Assembly (NCBI RefSeq): GCF_019266065.1
Contig: NZ_LPNR01000113.1
Coordinates: forward strand, 1-64,000
Length of the DNA stretch: 64,000 bases
Direction: 5' to 3'
Source: Nocardia sp. MH4
GTDB lineage: Bacteria > Actinomycetota > Actinomycetes > Mycobacteriales > Mycobacteriaceae
Shown here: positions 18,920-26,451 of the stretch, in pieces
Layout: every line of letters begins with the position of its first letter
Numbering within the stretch: position 1 is the first letter of the stretch
Notes under the pieces: model-generated
The model's input: only the letters and a program-made list of their open reading frames with translations
Databases searched by the model: none
What the model was told of the DNA's origin: nothing
Made by a program: the position numbers and the translations under genes

Positions 18920-18933
18920 TAGAACATGTTCTA
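18920..18933. promoter_or_regulatory. KstR operator between fadE34 and kstR
   Basis: TAGAACATGTTCTA is a perfect 14-bp palindrome fitting TnnAACnnGTTnnA. A -10-like TAATAT at 18932-18937 overlaps its right end and points toward kstR, consistent with autorepression together with control of the side-chain operon. Confidence 0.92.
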
Positions 18934-19011
18934 ATATCCGGGCCGGGTGTAAGTCAAGAGACCTACACTTGGCCCGTGTTTTCAGGCGCTCGCAGCGAAA
19001 GGGTTTCCACG

Positions 19012-19626
19012 ATGGACAGTCCGGCCCCCACGCCCACCGTGACGACACTGTCCGAGGACGAGCTGAGCTCCAACGCACAGCGTGAGCGTCGCAAGCGCAT
19101 CCTCGACGCCACCCTGTCGCTGGCGTCCAAGGGCGGCTACGACGCGGTCCAGATGCGCGCGGTGGCCGAACGGGCCGACGTCGCCGTCGGCACCCTGTAC
19201 CGGTACTTCCCGTCCAAGGTGCACCTGCTGGTCTCCGCGCTGGCCAGGGAATTCGAGCAGTTCGAGGGCAAGCGCCGCCCCCTACCCGGTGACGGCCCGT
19301 CCGAGCGCATGCACGGCCTGCTCACCCAGATCACCCGGATGATGCAGCGCGACCCGCTGCTCACCGAGGCCATGACCCGCGCCTTCATGTTCGCCGACGC
19401 CTCGGCGGCGGCCGAGGTCGATCGGGTCGGCAAGGTGATGGACCGGGTCTTCGCCCGCGCGATGAGCGACGGCGAACCCGACGAGCGTCAGCTCGCCATC
19501 GCCAGGGTCATCTCCGACGTGTGGCTGTCCAACCTCGTGGCGTGGCTCACCCGCCGCGCTTCGGCGACCGACGTCACGGAACGACTCGAGCTCACCGTCG
19601 ACCTGTTGCTGGGCGATCGCGGATAG
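19012..19626 (+). CDS. kstR: KstR, TetR-family repressor of cholesterol catabolism
   Basis: The protein is 204 aa. It closely matches mycobacterial KstR as I recall it: AQRERRKRILDATLSLASKGGYDAVQMRAVAERADVAVGTLYRYFPSKVHLL in the helix-turn-helix (about residues 22-74), PLLTEAMTRAFMFADASAA in the ligand domain, and a C-terminal VWLSNLVAWLTRRASATDV. KstR is released from DNA by CoA thioesters of cholestenoate-type metabolites. It diverges from fadE34 over a perfect operator, as in mycobacteria, and its sites also occur before kstD and a secreted lipase in this window. Confidence 0.96.
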   Translation: MDSPAPTPTVTTLSEDELSSNAQRERRKRILDATLSLASKGGYDAVQMRAVAERADVAVGTLYRYFPSKVHLLVSALAREFEQFEGKRRPLPGDGPSERMHGLLTQITRMMQRDPLLTEAMTRAFMFADASAAAEVDRVGKVMDRVFARAMSDGEPDERQLAIARVISDVWLSNLVAWLTRRASATDVTERLELTVDLLLGDRG

Positions 19627-19654
19627 ACCACAAATCACCCATGCCCGTTGACAC

Positions 19655-19698
19655 ACGTCGGCTGTGCGCCTTCCCCTGGGAAGATGCATAGCCGACGT
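19655..19698. repeat. nested inverted repeat downstream of kstR
   Basis: ACGTCGGCTGTGC at 19655-19667 pairs with the segment ending at 19698 (12 of 13 positions). An inner perfect stem CTTCCC-CT-GGGAAG lies at its centre. It lies in the 312-base non-coding stretch between kstR and the otsB fusion gene. It could be the kstR terminator, without a T tract, or an operator. Nothing else was recognised in that stretch. Confidence 0.45.
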
Positions 19699-19938
19699 CG
19701 CATATGCGGAACCATGCATCTACCGGGCCCGAGGGCCTCTCCGCCGGGCTCGCGGGCACCATGAGCTCGGCGAACCCGGTCCGCCTCGATGGGCGAAAGG
19801 CCCGGAATTAGCGACGCGGTCGCGAGGAACCGGGCGCCGTCGGAGCGCACAACCCGCCGCGCCGCTCGCGCGGCAAAATTGACGCAGTATTGTTTTTCGC
19901 GCCCCCTGATCAACTCCTCCGATCACTAGGTTGGATGC

Positions 19939-22509
19939 GTGAGCGCACAGGATCTGCCCTTGGATGTCCGCCGTGCACTGGCGTCGGTTGCGCGCGTGCC
20001 ACGGCTCTTGGTTGCCTCGGACTACGACGGGACTATCGCCCCGATCGTGTCCGACCCGGCGAAAGCGTTTCCCCAACGGGAATCGGTCAGCGCGTTACGC
20101 GCGCTGGCGGGGTTGGCGAACACGACCGCCGCGGTGATTTCCGGTCGGGCCCTACGCGATCTGGCCGCGCTCTCGCGCCTGCCGGTCGAGGTGCAGCTGA
20201 TCGGCAGCCACGGTTCGGAGTTCGACGTGGGCTTCGTGCACGCGATCGACAACGATGCCAAGCAACTGCTGACGGAGATCAACTCCGCGTTCACCCAGAT
20301 CGCCGCCGAGAATCCCGGCGTGACCGTGGAGATGAAGCCGGCCAGCGCCGCGCTGCACGTGCGCAACGCCAGCCCCGAGATCGGCAGGCGCGCACTGAAT
20401 TCCGCGCGCCAGGGTCCGGCGTGCTGGGTCGGCGTGCAGGTGACCGAGGGCAAGGCGGTGATCGAGCTCGCGGTGATCCCCACCGACAAGGGCACCGCCC
20501 TCGACACCATTCGGCATCAGGAAAGCGCCTCGGCCGCAGTCTTCTTCGGCGACGACGTCACCGACGAGAAGGCGTTCCGGGTGCTGTCGGGTCCCGATGT
20601 CGGCATCAAGGTCGGCGACGGCGAGAGCCTGGCCAAGCTGCGCGTCGACTCGACCGAGGACGTGGCGCGCGCGCTGGCGTTCCTGGTGGAGGAACGCCGG
20701 ACCTGGCTGGCCGGTGCCAGCGCGCCCCGGATCGAACGGCTGAGCATGCTGGCCAGCCCCCGCTCGGTCGCGCTGCTCACCCCGGACGCGACCGTCACCT
20801 GGTTCTGCCACCCCGAGCCGGATTCCGCGGCGGTGTTCGCGCACCTGCTCGGCGGTGCGGGCGCGGGACACTTCACGGTGGCGCCGGAGCGATCCGGTCT
20901 GCCGCTGTCGCAGCGGTACGTGGACGGCACCATGACCGTCCAGACCCGGTGGGCCAGCCTGCAGGTCACCGACTACCTGCCGCACGACGTCGCCCCCGAC
21001 CGCACCGACCTGACCCGGGTGATCACCGGCGACGCGAAGGCCGTCGTGACGTTCGCGCCGCGACCGGAATTCGGTCAGGTGCCGGTGCGTATCGAGGCGG
21101 TGCCCAACGGCCTGCGGGTCAGCGGCACCAACGATCCGATGGTGCTGCGCTCGCCCGGGGTGGCGTGGGAGATCAGCTCCGACGGCACCAATGAGCAGGC
21201 GCGCGCGGTCGTCGACCCGTCCGGCGCGCCGGTGATCCTCGAACTGCGCTGCGGCACCGCCGATCTGGCGCCCTCGATGACCCCCGAGCACCAGCGCAGG
21301 CAGCTGGCCGAGCAGTACTGGTCGCAGTGGGCGGCGGGGCTGCAGCTGCCCCCGCTCAAGCCGGATCTGATGAAGCGTTCCGCGTTGACCCTGCGCGGGC
21401 TCGTGCACCGCCCGTCCGGCTCGATCCTGGCCGCGGCCACCACCTCGCTGCCCGAGGACATCGGCGGCGTGCGCAACTGGGACTACCGCTACTGCTGGCT
21501 GCGCGACGCCTCGCTGACCGCGCAGGCGCTGGTGACGCTGGGCTCGCTCACCGAGGCCGAGGAATTCCTCGGCTGGGTGCATCGCGTCCTCGACACGCTG
21601 CCCGGCCCGGAGCGGTTGCACCCGCTGTACACGATCTACGGCGAGACCCTGCCGCCCGAGGCCGTCATCGACCTGCTGCCCGGCTACGCCGGTTCGCGGC
21701 CGGTGCGCGTCGGCAACGCGGCGAACATGCAGGTGCAGCTCGATGTGTTCGGGCCGATCGTCGACCTGATCACCTCGATGGCGCACGAGCGCGAACGCCA
21801 GGGCGCGGTGGAGGCGGTCAAGGCGCTGCCCGACGCCGACTGGGAACTGGTGCACGCCATGGTCTCTGCGGTGCAGCGGCGCTGGACCGAGCCCGACCAC
21901 GGCATCTGGGAGATCCGCGGCAACCCGCGCCACCACGTGTACTCGAAGGTGATGGGCTGGCTCACGATCGATCGCGCGCTGACCCTGGCCGCGCGGTTCG
22001 ATCGCCCGGTCGATCCCGAGTGGGCCGCGCTGCGCGACGTCATCGCCGAGGAGGTGAAGGCGAAGGGCTGGAACGAGGAGGTGCAGTCCTACACCGCCGC
22101 CTACGACGGCACCGACCTCGACGCCGCGACGCTGCACATCGGCCTGAGCGGGCTGATCGACCCGGCCGACCCGCGTTTCGCCGCCACGGTGGTCGCGACC
22201 GAGGCCGAGCTGCGCAGCGGTGCGACGGTCTACCGCTATCACCACGACGACGGCCTGCCCGGCGGCGAGGGCGGGTTCCACCTGTGCGCCGCCTGGCTGG
22301 TGGAGGCCTACCTGCTCATCGGCAGGCGCTCGGACGCCGAGGCGCTGTTCGCCCAGCTGGTCGCGGCCGCCGGGCCGACCGGCCTGCTGAGCGAGGAGTA
22401 CGACCCGGTCGCCGAACGCTCCCTCGGCAACCACCCCCAGGCCTACAGCCACCTCGGCCTGCTGCGCTGCGCTCAGCTGCTCAGCCAGCCGGCCGACGTC
22501 CTGGTGTAA
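19939..22509 (+). CDS. trehalose-6-phosphate phosphatase (OtsB) fused to GH15 trehalase/glucoamylase
   Basis: An 856-aa two-domain protein. Residues 1 to about 250 are a HAD phosphatase of OtsB type: SDYDGTIAPI (nucleophile DxD, about 28-30), HGSEF, and FFGDDVTDEKAF. Residues about 265-850 are a GH15 domain with MASPRSVALL-like N-terminal strands, VRNWDYRYCWLRDASLT, the general-acid region PDHGIWEIRG and the base region GLLSEEYDP. Mycobacterial GH15 trehalases are of this subfamily. The parts would hydrolyse trehalose-6-phosphate to trehalose and then, if the second domain is a trehalase, to glucose. The GTG start at 19939 has a weak ribosome-binding site. Confidence 0.88.
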   Translation: MSAQDLPLDVRRALASVARVPRLLVASDYDGTIAPIVSDPAKAFPQRESVSALRALAGLANTTAAVISGRALRDLAALSRLPVEVQLIGSHGSEFDVGFVHAIDNDAKQLLTEINSAFTQIAAENPGVTVEMKPASAALHVRNASPEIGRRALNSARQGPACWVGVQVTEGKAVIELAVIPTDKGTALDTIRHQESASAAVFFGDDVTDEKAFRVLSGPDVGIKVGDGESLAKLRVDSTEDVARALAFLVEERRTWLAGASAPRIERLSMLASPRSVALLTPDATVTWFCHPEPDSAAVFAHLLGGAGAGHFTVAPERSGLPLSQRYVDGTMTVQTRWASLQVTDYLPHDVAPDRTDLTRVITGDAKAVVTFAPRPEFGQVPVRIEAVPNGLRVSGTNDPMVLRSPGVAWEISSDGTNEQARAVVDPSGAPVILELRCGTADLAPSMTPEHQRRQLAEQYWSQWAAGLQLPPLKPDLMKRSALTLRGLVHRPSGSILAAATTSLPEDIGGVRNWDYRYCWLRDASLTAQALVTLGSLTEAEEFLGWVHRVLDTLPGPERLHPLYTIYGETLPPEAVIDLLPGYAGSRPVRVGNAANMQVQLDVFGPIVDLITSMAHERERQGAVEAVKALPDADWELVHAMVSAVQRRWTEPDHGIWEIRGNPRHHVYSKVMGWLTIDRALTLAARFDRPVDPEWAALRDVIAEEVKAKGWNEEVQSYTAAYDGTDLDAATLHIGLSGLIDPADPRFAATVVATEAELRSGATVYRYHHDDGLPGGEGGFHLCAAWLVEAYLLIGRRSDAEALFAQLVAAAGPTGLLSEEYDPVAERSLGNHPQAYSHLGLLRCAQLLSQPADVLV

Positions 22510-22522
22510 AAGGTCATCAGAC

Positions 22523-22551
22523 AAGCCGGGCTCGGACTCCGAGCCCGGCTT
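22523..22551 (+). terminator. terminator of the OtsB-GH15 gene, copy 1
   Basis: AAGCCGGGCTCGGA-C-TCCGAGCCCGGCTT has 14-bp perfect arms, 13 bases after the stop codon, followed by TGT. A nearly identical hairpin recurs at 24524-24554. Confidence 0.85.
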
Positions 22552-22593
22552 GTCGGCGTTCTGGCCAAGCATGTACCCGGGGGGCAATTCGCG

Positions 22594-22908
22594 ATGTCGA
22601 CGACGGATTCTTCGGCGCTCTCGGTCGAACCTGAGGTGGTCAAGGCGTTCGGACGGTTGGCCTATCAGGTGGCGTCGGAATGCAAGGCTGGGTACGCATC
22701 ACTGGTGACCGATATGCGCGCAACGATCGATACCTGGTCCGGGAACAACGCCGGCGTGTTCACTGCCGGATGGGAAGAGTTCCACCAGGGTGCCGACCAG
22801 GTTTGGGATGCGCTGTTCGACTTGGCCGACAAGCTCGGAGTGACCGCCGAGACCTTGCAGTCGACCGATGAGTCGAACGCCGCAGAGACCTACCAGCTGA
22901 ACATCTGA
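22594..22908 (+). CDS. WXG100-family protein, first of pair
   Basis: The protein is 104 aa and mostly helical. A central WSG turn, TWSGNNAGVFTAGWEEF, lies near residue 49, the hallmark of WXG100/ESX substrates that form helical hairpin dimers. It is first in a three-gene rightward cassette, 16 bases before a second WXG100 gene and then a large effector-like protein. The pair is probably secreted through a type VII system encoded elsewhere; no ESX machinery gene is in the window. The cassette lies between two copies of the upstream gene's 3' end. Confidence 0.85.
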   Translation: MSTTDSSALSVEPEVVKAFGRLAYQVASECKAGYASLVTDMRATIDTWSGNNAGVFTAGWEEFHQGADQVWDALFDLADKLGVTAETLQSTDESNAAETYQLNI

Positions 22909-22924
22909 ACCACATCGATGCCTG

Positions 22925-23227
22925 ATGACTACTGAACCTCCTGCATTCTCGGTTGATCTCGACCAGCTGGAACAGTTGACTGCGCGTATGCGCGGGTATC
23001 TGGCAGCAGTTGCCGATGTGCTGACAGCGCTCGACGCGAAGTCGAAAGAAGTCGACGACGTCTGGTCCGGTGAGGCCGCGGCCGCATACCGCGAAGCGCA
23101 CACGGAGTGGCGCGCCGGGGTGACCGACATGCAGGAAGGATTGGAAGCGCTGGAAACAGCCGCCAAATCCGCACACCAGAGCTATACCGATGCAGGCATC
23201 GAGACTTTGAAAATTCTGGGAGTATGA
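22925..23227 (+). CDS. WXG100-family protein, second of pair
   Basis: The protein is 100 aa. The helix-turn-helix hairpin has VWSGEAAAAYREAHTEW (about residues 46-62). The tail after the second helix, LETAAKSAHQSYTDA, includes the YxxxD/E-type spacing (Tyr-Thr-Asp-Ala-Gly-Ile-Glu) typical of type VII signals. The stop overlaps the start of the next gene in an ATGA junction, so the three proteins are translationally coupled. It probably dimerises with the first WXG100 protein or with the effector's N-terminal region. Confidence 0.87.
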   Translation: MTTEPPAFSVDLDQLEQLTARMRGYLAAVADVLTALDAKSKEVDDVWSGEAAAAYREAHTEWRAGVTDMQEGLEALETAAKSAHQSYTDAGIETLKILGV

Positions 23228-24384
23228 CACCGACCGTGTCGCGAGTGGACGTGGATCCGAAGGTCTACTACCAATCCGCAGTCAACTGCTTCGACGCTGC
23301 CGCCGCCCTCTTCGACAGCTTCACCTACATCTTCAGCGAGCTCAACGGCTACGGCATGATGGCAGGCCGTGATGAGGACGGGCGGGCGTGGGCGGCGTCC
23401 TACGACCAGTCGGCCCGCGACGCGGTTGCCTTCTACGGCCATACGTACGAGACTCTGCGGGCCTACGGCACCGCGCTCAACGATATCGGCTTCAAGCACG
23501 CCCAATCCGACGCCAATCTCAAGGGCGCCGCACAGCCCGAACGACCTGCGGACAAGGCATCAACCGCGACCTTCGGGCCCTACGCCCTCCCGGCATCGGC
23601 GGCCGGCGGCACTCCACAGGGATTGGCGCAAACCGCGATCGACGTCCTCGACGCCATCAACTGCCCGCTCCCCGACGGTAATACGGACACCCTGGCCAAA
23701 GCCGCCGACGCCTGGGACCGCCTCGGTCGGATCTACCAGAACACCAACGCCAAGGACAAGATCACTATCGCCGCCAGTCTGTTCGAGGGCGTGACCTCCA
23801 CCGATGCGGCCCAGGTCCGGCAGGACCTGAAAACCATCGAGACCTCGATCGGCGAGCTCCTCACCGCGTGCATCCAGATCAGCAAGTCGTGCACCGACTA
23901 CAAAGACTCCATCCAGGAACTCCGCGACGAGATCAAAGGATTCATCGAATCTATTATCGAAGAGGCCGCGATAGACGTCGCCATCACCGTCATCGCGACC
24001 TGCTTGACCGGGGTCGGCGGACTGATCGCCGGCGCTAAAGCCGTTGAATCAGCCCGTCGCTGGTCCGTTGAGAGGGACAGGATGGCCTATTCGATCGGAG
24101 TTTGGCGGCAGCCGAGAACAACCGTTTATCGCTGGGAGTCCGATTACGGGGGCGCAGTCAAACATGAGGGTTTTGTTCGTGTGTATCCGGACACCATGAC
24201 TGTACGACCATGCACGCAGAACGGTACTTCGATCGGCGACCTGACCTTGGGAGTCGACGGGGGGCGAACCGGCTCAGCGCAGGGCGTCGATCCCAACCTC
24301 CTCCGGCAGATCGCACTAGCAATCCTGCGTAAGATCGGGTCGACGGGGGAACTTCCCGAGACAGCGCACAAGTACTACGGATGA
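23224..24384 (+). CDS. large type VII-associated effector-like protein, C-terminal domain unknown
   Basis: The protein is 386 aa. The N-terminal part (about residues 1-100) is a helical ESX-like domain with GRAWAASYDQSARDAVAFYGHTYE. A helical middle (about 150-250) follows. Then comes a hydrophobic glycine stretch, VITVIATCLTGVGGLIAGAKA (about 254-274), the usual linker before a polymorphic toxin tip. The last roughly 105 residues match nothing I recognise and are visibly less GC-rich, with more A/T-ending codons. No immunity gene follows. It could be a toxin, a toxin that lost its immunity partner, or a non-toxic effector. The start is fixed by overlap with the second WXG100 gene. Confidence 0.75.
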   Translation: MTPTVSRVDVDPKVYYQSAVNCFDAAAALFDSFTYIFSELNGYGMMAGRDEDGRAWAASYDQSARDAVAFYGHTYETLRAYGTALNDIGFKHAQSDANLKGAAQPERPADKASTATFGPYALPASAAGGTPQGLAQTAIDVLDAINCPLPDGNTDTLAKAADAWDRLGRIYQNTNAKDKITIAASLFEGVTSTDAAQVRQDLKTIETSIGELLTACIQISKSCTDYKDSIQELRDEIKGFIESIIEEAAIDVAITVIATCLTGVGGLIAGAKAVESARRWSVERDRMAYSIGVWRQPRTTVYRWESDYGGAVKHEGFVRVYPDTMTVRPCTQNGTSIGDLTLGVDGGRTGSAQGVDPNLLRQIALAILRKIGSTGELPETAHKYYG

Positions 24385-24440
24385 GCCTCGGCTCTTCAAC
24401 AGGGCGGCAGGCACCATTGACTCCGCTCGCTCGCCCGAGC

Positions 24441-24512
24441 CCTACAGCCAGCCACCTCGGCCTGCTGCGCTGCGCCCCGCTGCTCAGCCAGCCGGCCGAC
24501 GTCCCGGTCTGA
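24441..24512 (+). pseudogene. displaced duplicate of the 3' end of the OtsB-GH15 gene
   Basis: This stretch repeats the last 68 bases of the gene that ends at 22509, with a 4-base insertion near its start and five substitutions by my count, including the stop codon (TGA for TAA). The insertion shifts the frame and no upstream coding sequence remains, so it is a gene-end remnant. It is followed by a second copy of the terminator hairpin. Confidence 0.88.
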
Positions 24513-24523
24513 CGGCGTACCGG

Positions 24524-24555
24524 AAAGCCGGGCTCGGACTCCGAGCCCGGCTTTT
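24524..24555 (+). terminator. terminator hairpin, copy 2
   Basis: AAAGCCGGGCTCGGA-C-TCCGAGCCCGGCTTT has 15-bp perfect arms followed by TT. It shares the same 29-base core as the hairpin at 22523-22551. Its T run is the better intrinsic terminator of the two. Confidence 0.88.
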
Positions 24556-24594
24556 CCGTGTGGTTCGTACCGAGTACTCGTTCCTGCTAAAGTA

Positions 24595-24619
24595 AAACGG
24601 TAACGATTTCCATTATGAT
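24595..24619 (+). promoter_or_regulatory. metal-regulator (Zur-like) box and -10 element before the metal ABC importer
   Basis: An AT-rich island, AAACGGTAACGATTTCCATTAT, stands out from its GC-rich surroundings and resembles actinobacterial Zur boxes with AACGATTTnCATT. The hexamer TATGAT at 24614-24619 is a good -10. The binding protein is inferred from gene context; the half-site symmetry is imperfect. Confidence 0.45.
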
Positions 24620-24667
24620 CTAGGGCACAGCACCCCGTGCCTGATCGCGCACGGCCAGGAGTACCGC

Positions 24668-25552
24668 GTGAACAGTCGATTCGCCCGCATGTGTGCCGGT
24701 CTCACGGCGGGAGTGGCGGCTGCGGTCGTCCTCACTGCCTGCGGGGGCGGCTCGAAGGACTCCGACGGTCTGTCGATCGTGGCCTCCACCAATGTGTGGG
24801 GCTCCATCGCGACCGCGGTCGCCGGGCCGGATGTCCGGGTCACCTCGATCATCAGCGATCCCGCCGCCGACCCGCACTCGTTCGAGACCTCGGCCACCGA
24901 CACCGCCGAGATCAGCGACGCCGATCTCGTGGTGTTCAACGGCGGGCACTACGACGAGTTCATCGAGAAGGCCATCTCGGGCAAGAACAAGCGGACCGTC
25001 GAGGCGTTCGAGCAGCGGGCCGACAAGAGCGACGACAACGAGCACGTCTGGTACGACGTCACCACCGTCGCCGCGGTCGCCGACCGGATCGCCGCCCAGC
25101 TCGGCGAGGTCGACACCGCCAACGCCGCCGCCTACACCGAGCGCGCGACCGCCTTCAAGAACCAGCTGATCGGCGTCAGCACCATCACCGGCACCATCGC
25201 CACCCAGCACCCGAACGCGCCCGTCGCCCAGTCCGAGCCGCTCGCGCACTACCTGCTGCTGGCCGCGACCGCGCAGGACAAGACCCCGCACGAGTTCCAG
25301 GAAGCGATCGAGCAGGAGACCGACCCGGCGCCCGCCGCCGTGGCCGCCACCCGCGACCTGATCACCGGCAAGCAGGTCAAGGCGCTGATCTACAACACCC
25401 AGACCCAGGACAAGATCACCCAGGACCTGCGGGCCACCGCGCAGACCGCGGGCGTCGCCGTCGTCGAGGTGACCGAAACCCTGCCCGCCGGGGTGGATTA
25501 CGTCCAGTGGCAGACCGCGAACGCCAAGGCGCTCGCCGCGGCGCTGCGCTGA
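24668..25552 (+). CDS. metal-binding lipoprotein of a Zn/Mn-type ABC importer (ZnuA/TroA family)
   Basis: The protein is 294 aa. The lipoprotein signal ends in VVLTACGGG (lipidated Cys near residue 24). The TroA-family features are SIVASTNVWGSIA, DPAADPHSFETSATD (metal ligand His), ADLVVFNGGHYDEF and EHVWYD (second His ligand). A long His-rich loop, common in zinc-binding ZnuA, is absent, so manganese cannot be excluded. The GTG start at 24668 has AGGAG seven bases upstream. The ATPase gene follows after five bases. Confidence 0.88.
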   Translation: MNSRFARMCAGLTAGVAAAVVLTACGGGSKDSDGLSIVASTNVWGSIATAVAGPDVRVTSIISDPAADPHSFETSATDTAEISDADLVVFNGGHYDEFIEKAISGKNKRTVEAFEQRADKSDDNEHVWYDVTTVAAVADRIAAQLGEVDTANAAAYTERATAFKNQLIGVSTITGTIATQHPNAPVAQSEPLAHYLLLAATAQDKTPHEFQEAIEQETDPAPAAVAATRDLITGKQVKALIYNTQTQDKITQDLRATAQTAGVAVVEVTETLPAGVDYVQWQTANAKALAAALR

Positions 25553-25557
25553 TCGCC

Positions 25558-26451
25558 ATGTCCACGACCGAGGAAGCGGCAGGGACCGTCACCGCGGCGC
25601 ACCCGGCGACAACGTCGGGCGGCACCACGCCCGCGGCGGGTGCGCCACGGGCGAGCACCGACCCGGCGATCCGTCTGCGCGCGGCGACGCTGGCGTTCGG
25701 CGAGCGCACGCTGTGGCGCGACCTCGATCTCGACGTGGCGCCCGGTGAATTCATCGCCGTCCTCGGCCCCAACGGGTCGGGCAAGACCTCGCTGCTGCGA
25801 GTACTGCTCGGGCTCCTCGAATTGGGTTCGGGCCGTGCGGAAGTCGCGGGCAAGCCGGCGGGCACCGGCAATCCGGGCGTCGGCTACGTCCCGCAGCAGA
25901 AGACGATCGACGCCGGGGTGCAGTTGCGCGGCCGCGATCTGGTCGGGCTCGGCGTCGACGGGCACCGGTGGGGCCTGGGCTGGCGTGGCCGCAAGGAGCG
26001 GGCGCGCAAGATCGAGGCCGCCGTGGCCGCGGTCGGCGCGCAGCGCTTCGCGCACGCCCCGCTGGACACGCTCTCCGGCGGCGAGCAGCAGCGGCTGCGG
26101 GTCGCCCAAGCCCTCGTCGGCGACCCGGCGGTGCTGCTCTGCGACGAACCGCTGCTGAGCCTGGATCTGGCCAATCAGCGGCTGGTCGCCGAACTCGTCG
26201 ACAAGCGCCGCCGCGAACACGACACGGCGGTGCTGTTCGTGACCCACGAGATCAACCCGATCCTGCCGATGGTCGACCGTGTGCTCTACCTGGTCGACGG
26301 CGAGTTCCGGATCGGCACTCCCGACGAGGTGATGACCTCGGCGACGCTCTCGGAGCTCTACGGCACCGAGGTCGAGGTGCTGCGGGTGCGCGATCGGCTC
26401 GTCGTCGTCGGCACCGGCGACGACATGGACGCGCTCGGCGGTACCGCCTGA
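25558..26451 (+). CDS. ABC transporter ATP-binding protein of the metal importer (ZnuC type)
   Basis: The protein is 297 aa. Walker A is LGPNGSGKTSLLRVLLG (about residues 77-93), the Q-loop is in VGYVPQQKT, the signature is LSGGEQQRLRVAQAL, and Walker B is VLLCDEPLLSLD followed by VTHEINPIL. An unusual Thr/Ala-rich extension of about 38 residues precedes the domain, so a later start near residue 39 is possible, though only the ATG at 25558 fits the operon spacing. It ends in a TGATG overlap with the permease gene. Confidence 0.92.
   Translation: MSTTEEAAGTVTAAHPATTSGGTTPAAGAPRASTDPAIRLRAATLAFGERTLWRDLDLDVAPGEFIAVLGPNGSGKTSLLRVLLGLLELGSGRAEVAGKPAGTGNPGVGYVPQQKTIDAGVQLRGRDLVGLGVDGHRWGLGWRGRKERARKIEAAVAAVGAQRFAHAPLDTLSGGEQQRLRVAQALVGDPAVLLCDEPLLSLDLANQRLVAELVDKRRREHDTAVLFVTHEINPILPMVDRVLYLVDGEFRIGTPDEVMTSATLSELYGTEVEVLRVRDRLVVVGTGDDMDALGGTA

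Noticed and set aside
20152..22587. 811-codon open frame antisense to the OtsB-GH15 gene
   Set aside because: The composition is that of a shadow frame (Arg/Gln/Gly/Val runs) and the + strand gene has intact catalytic motifs in both domains.
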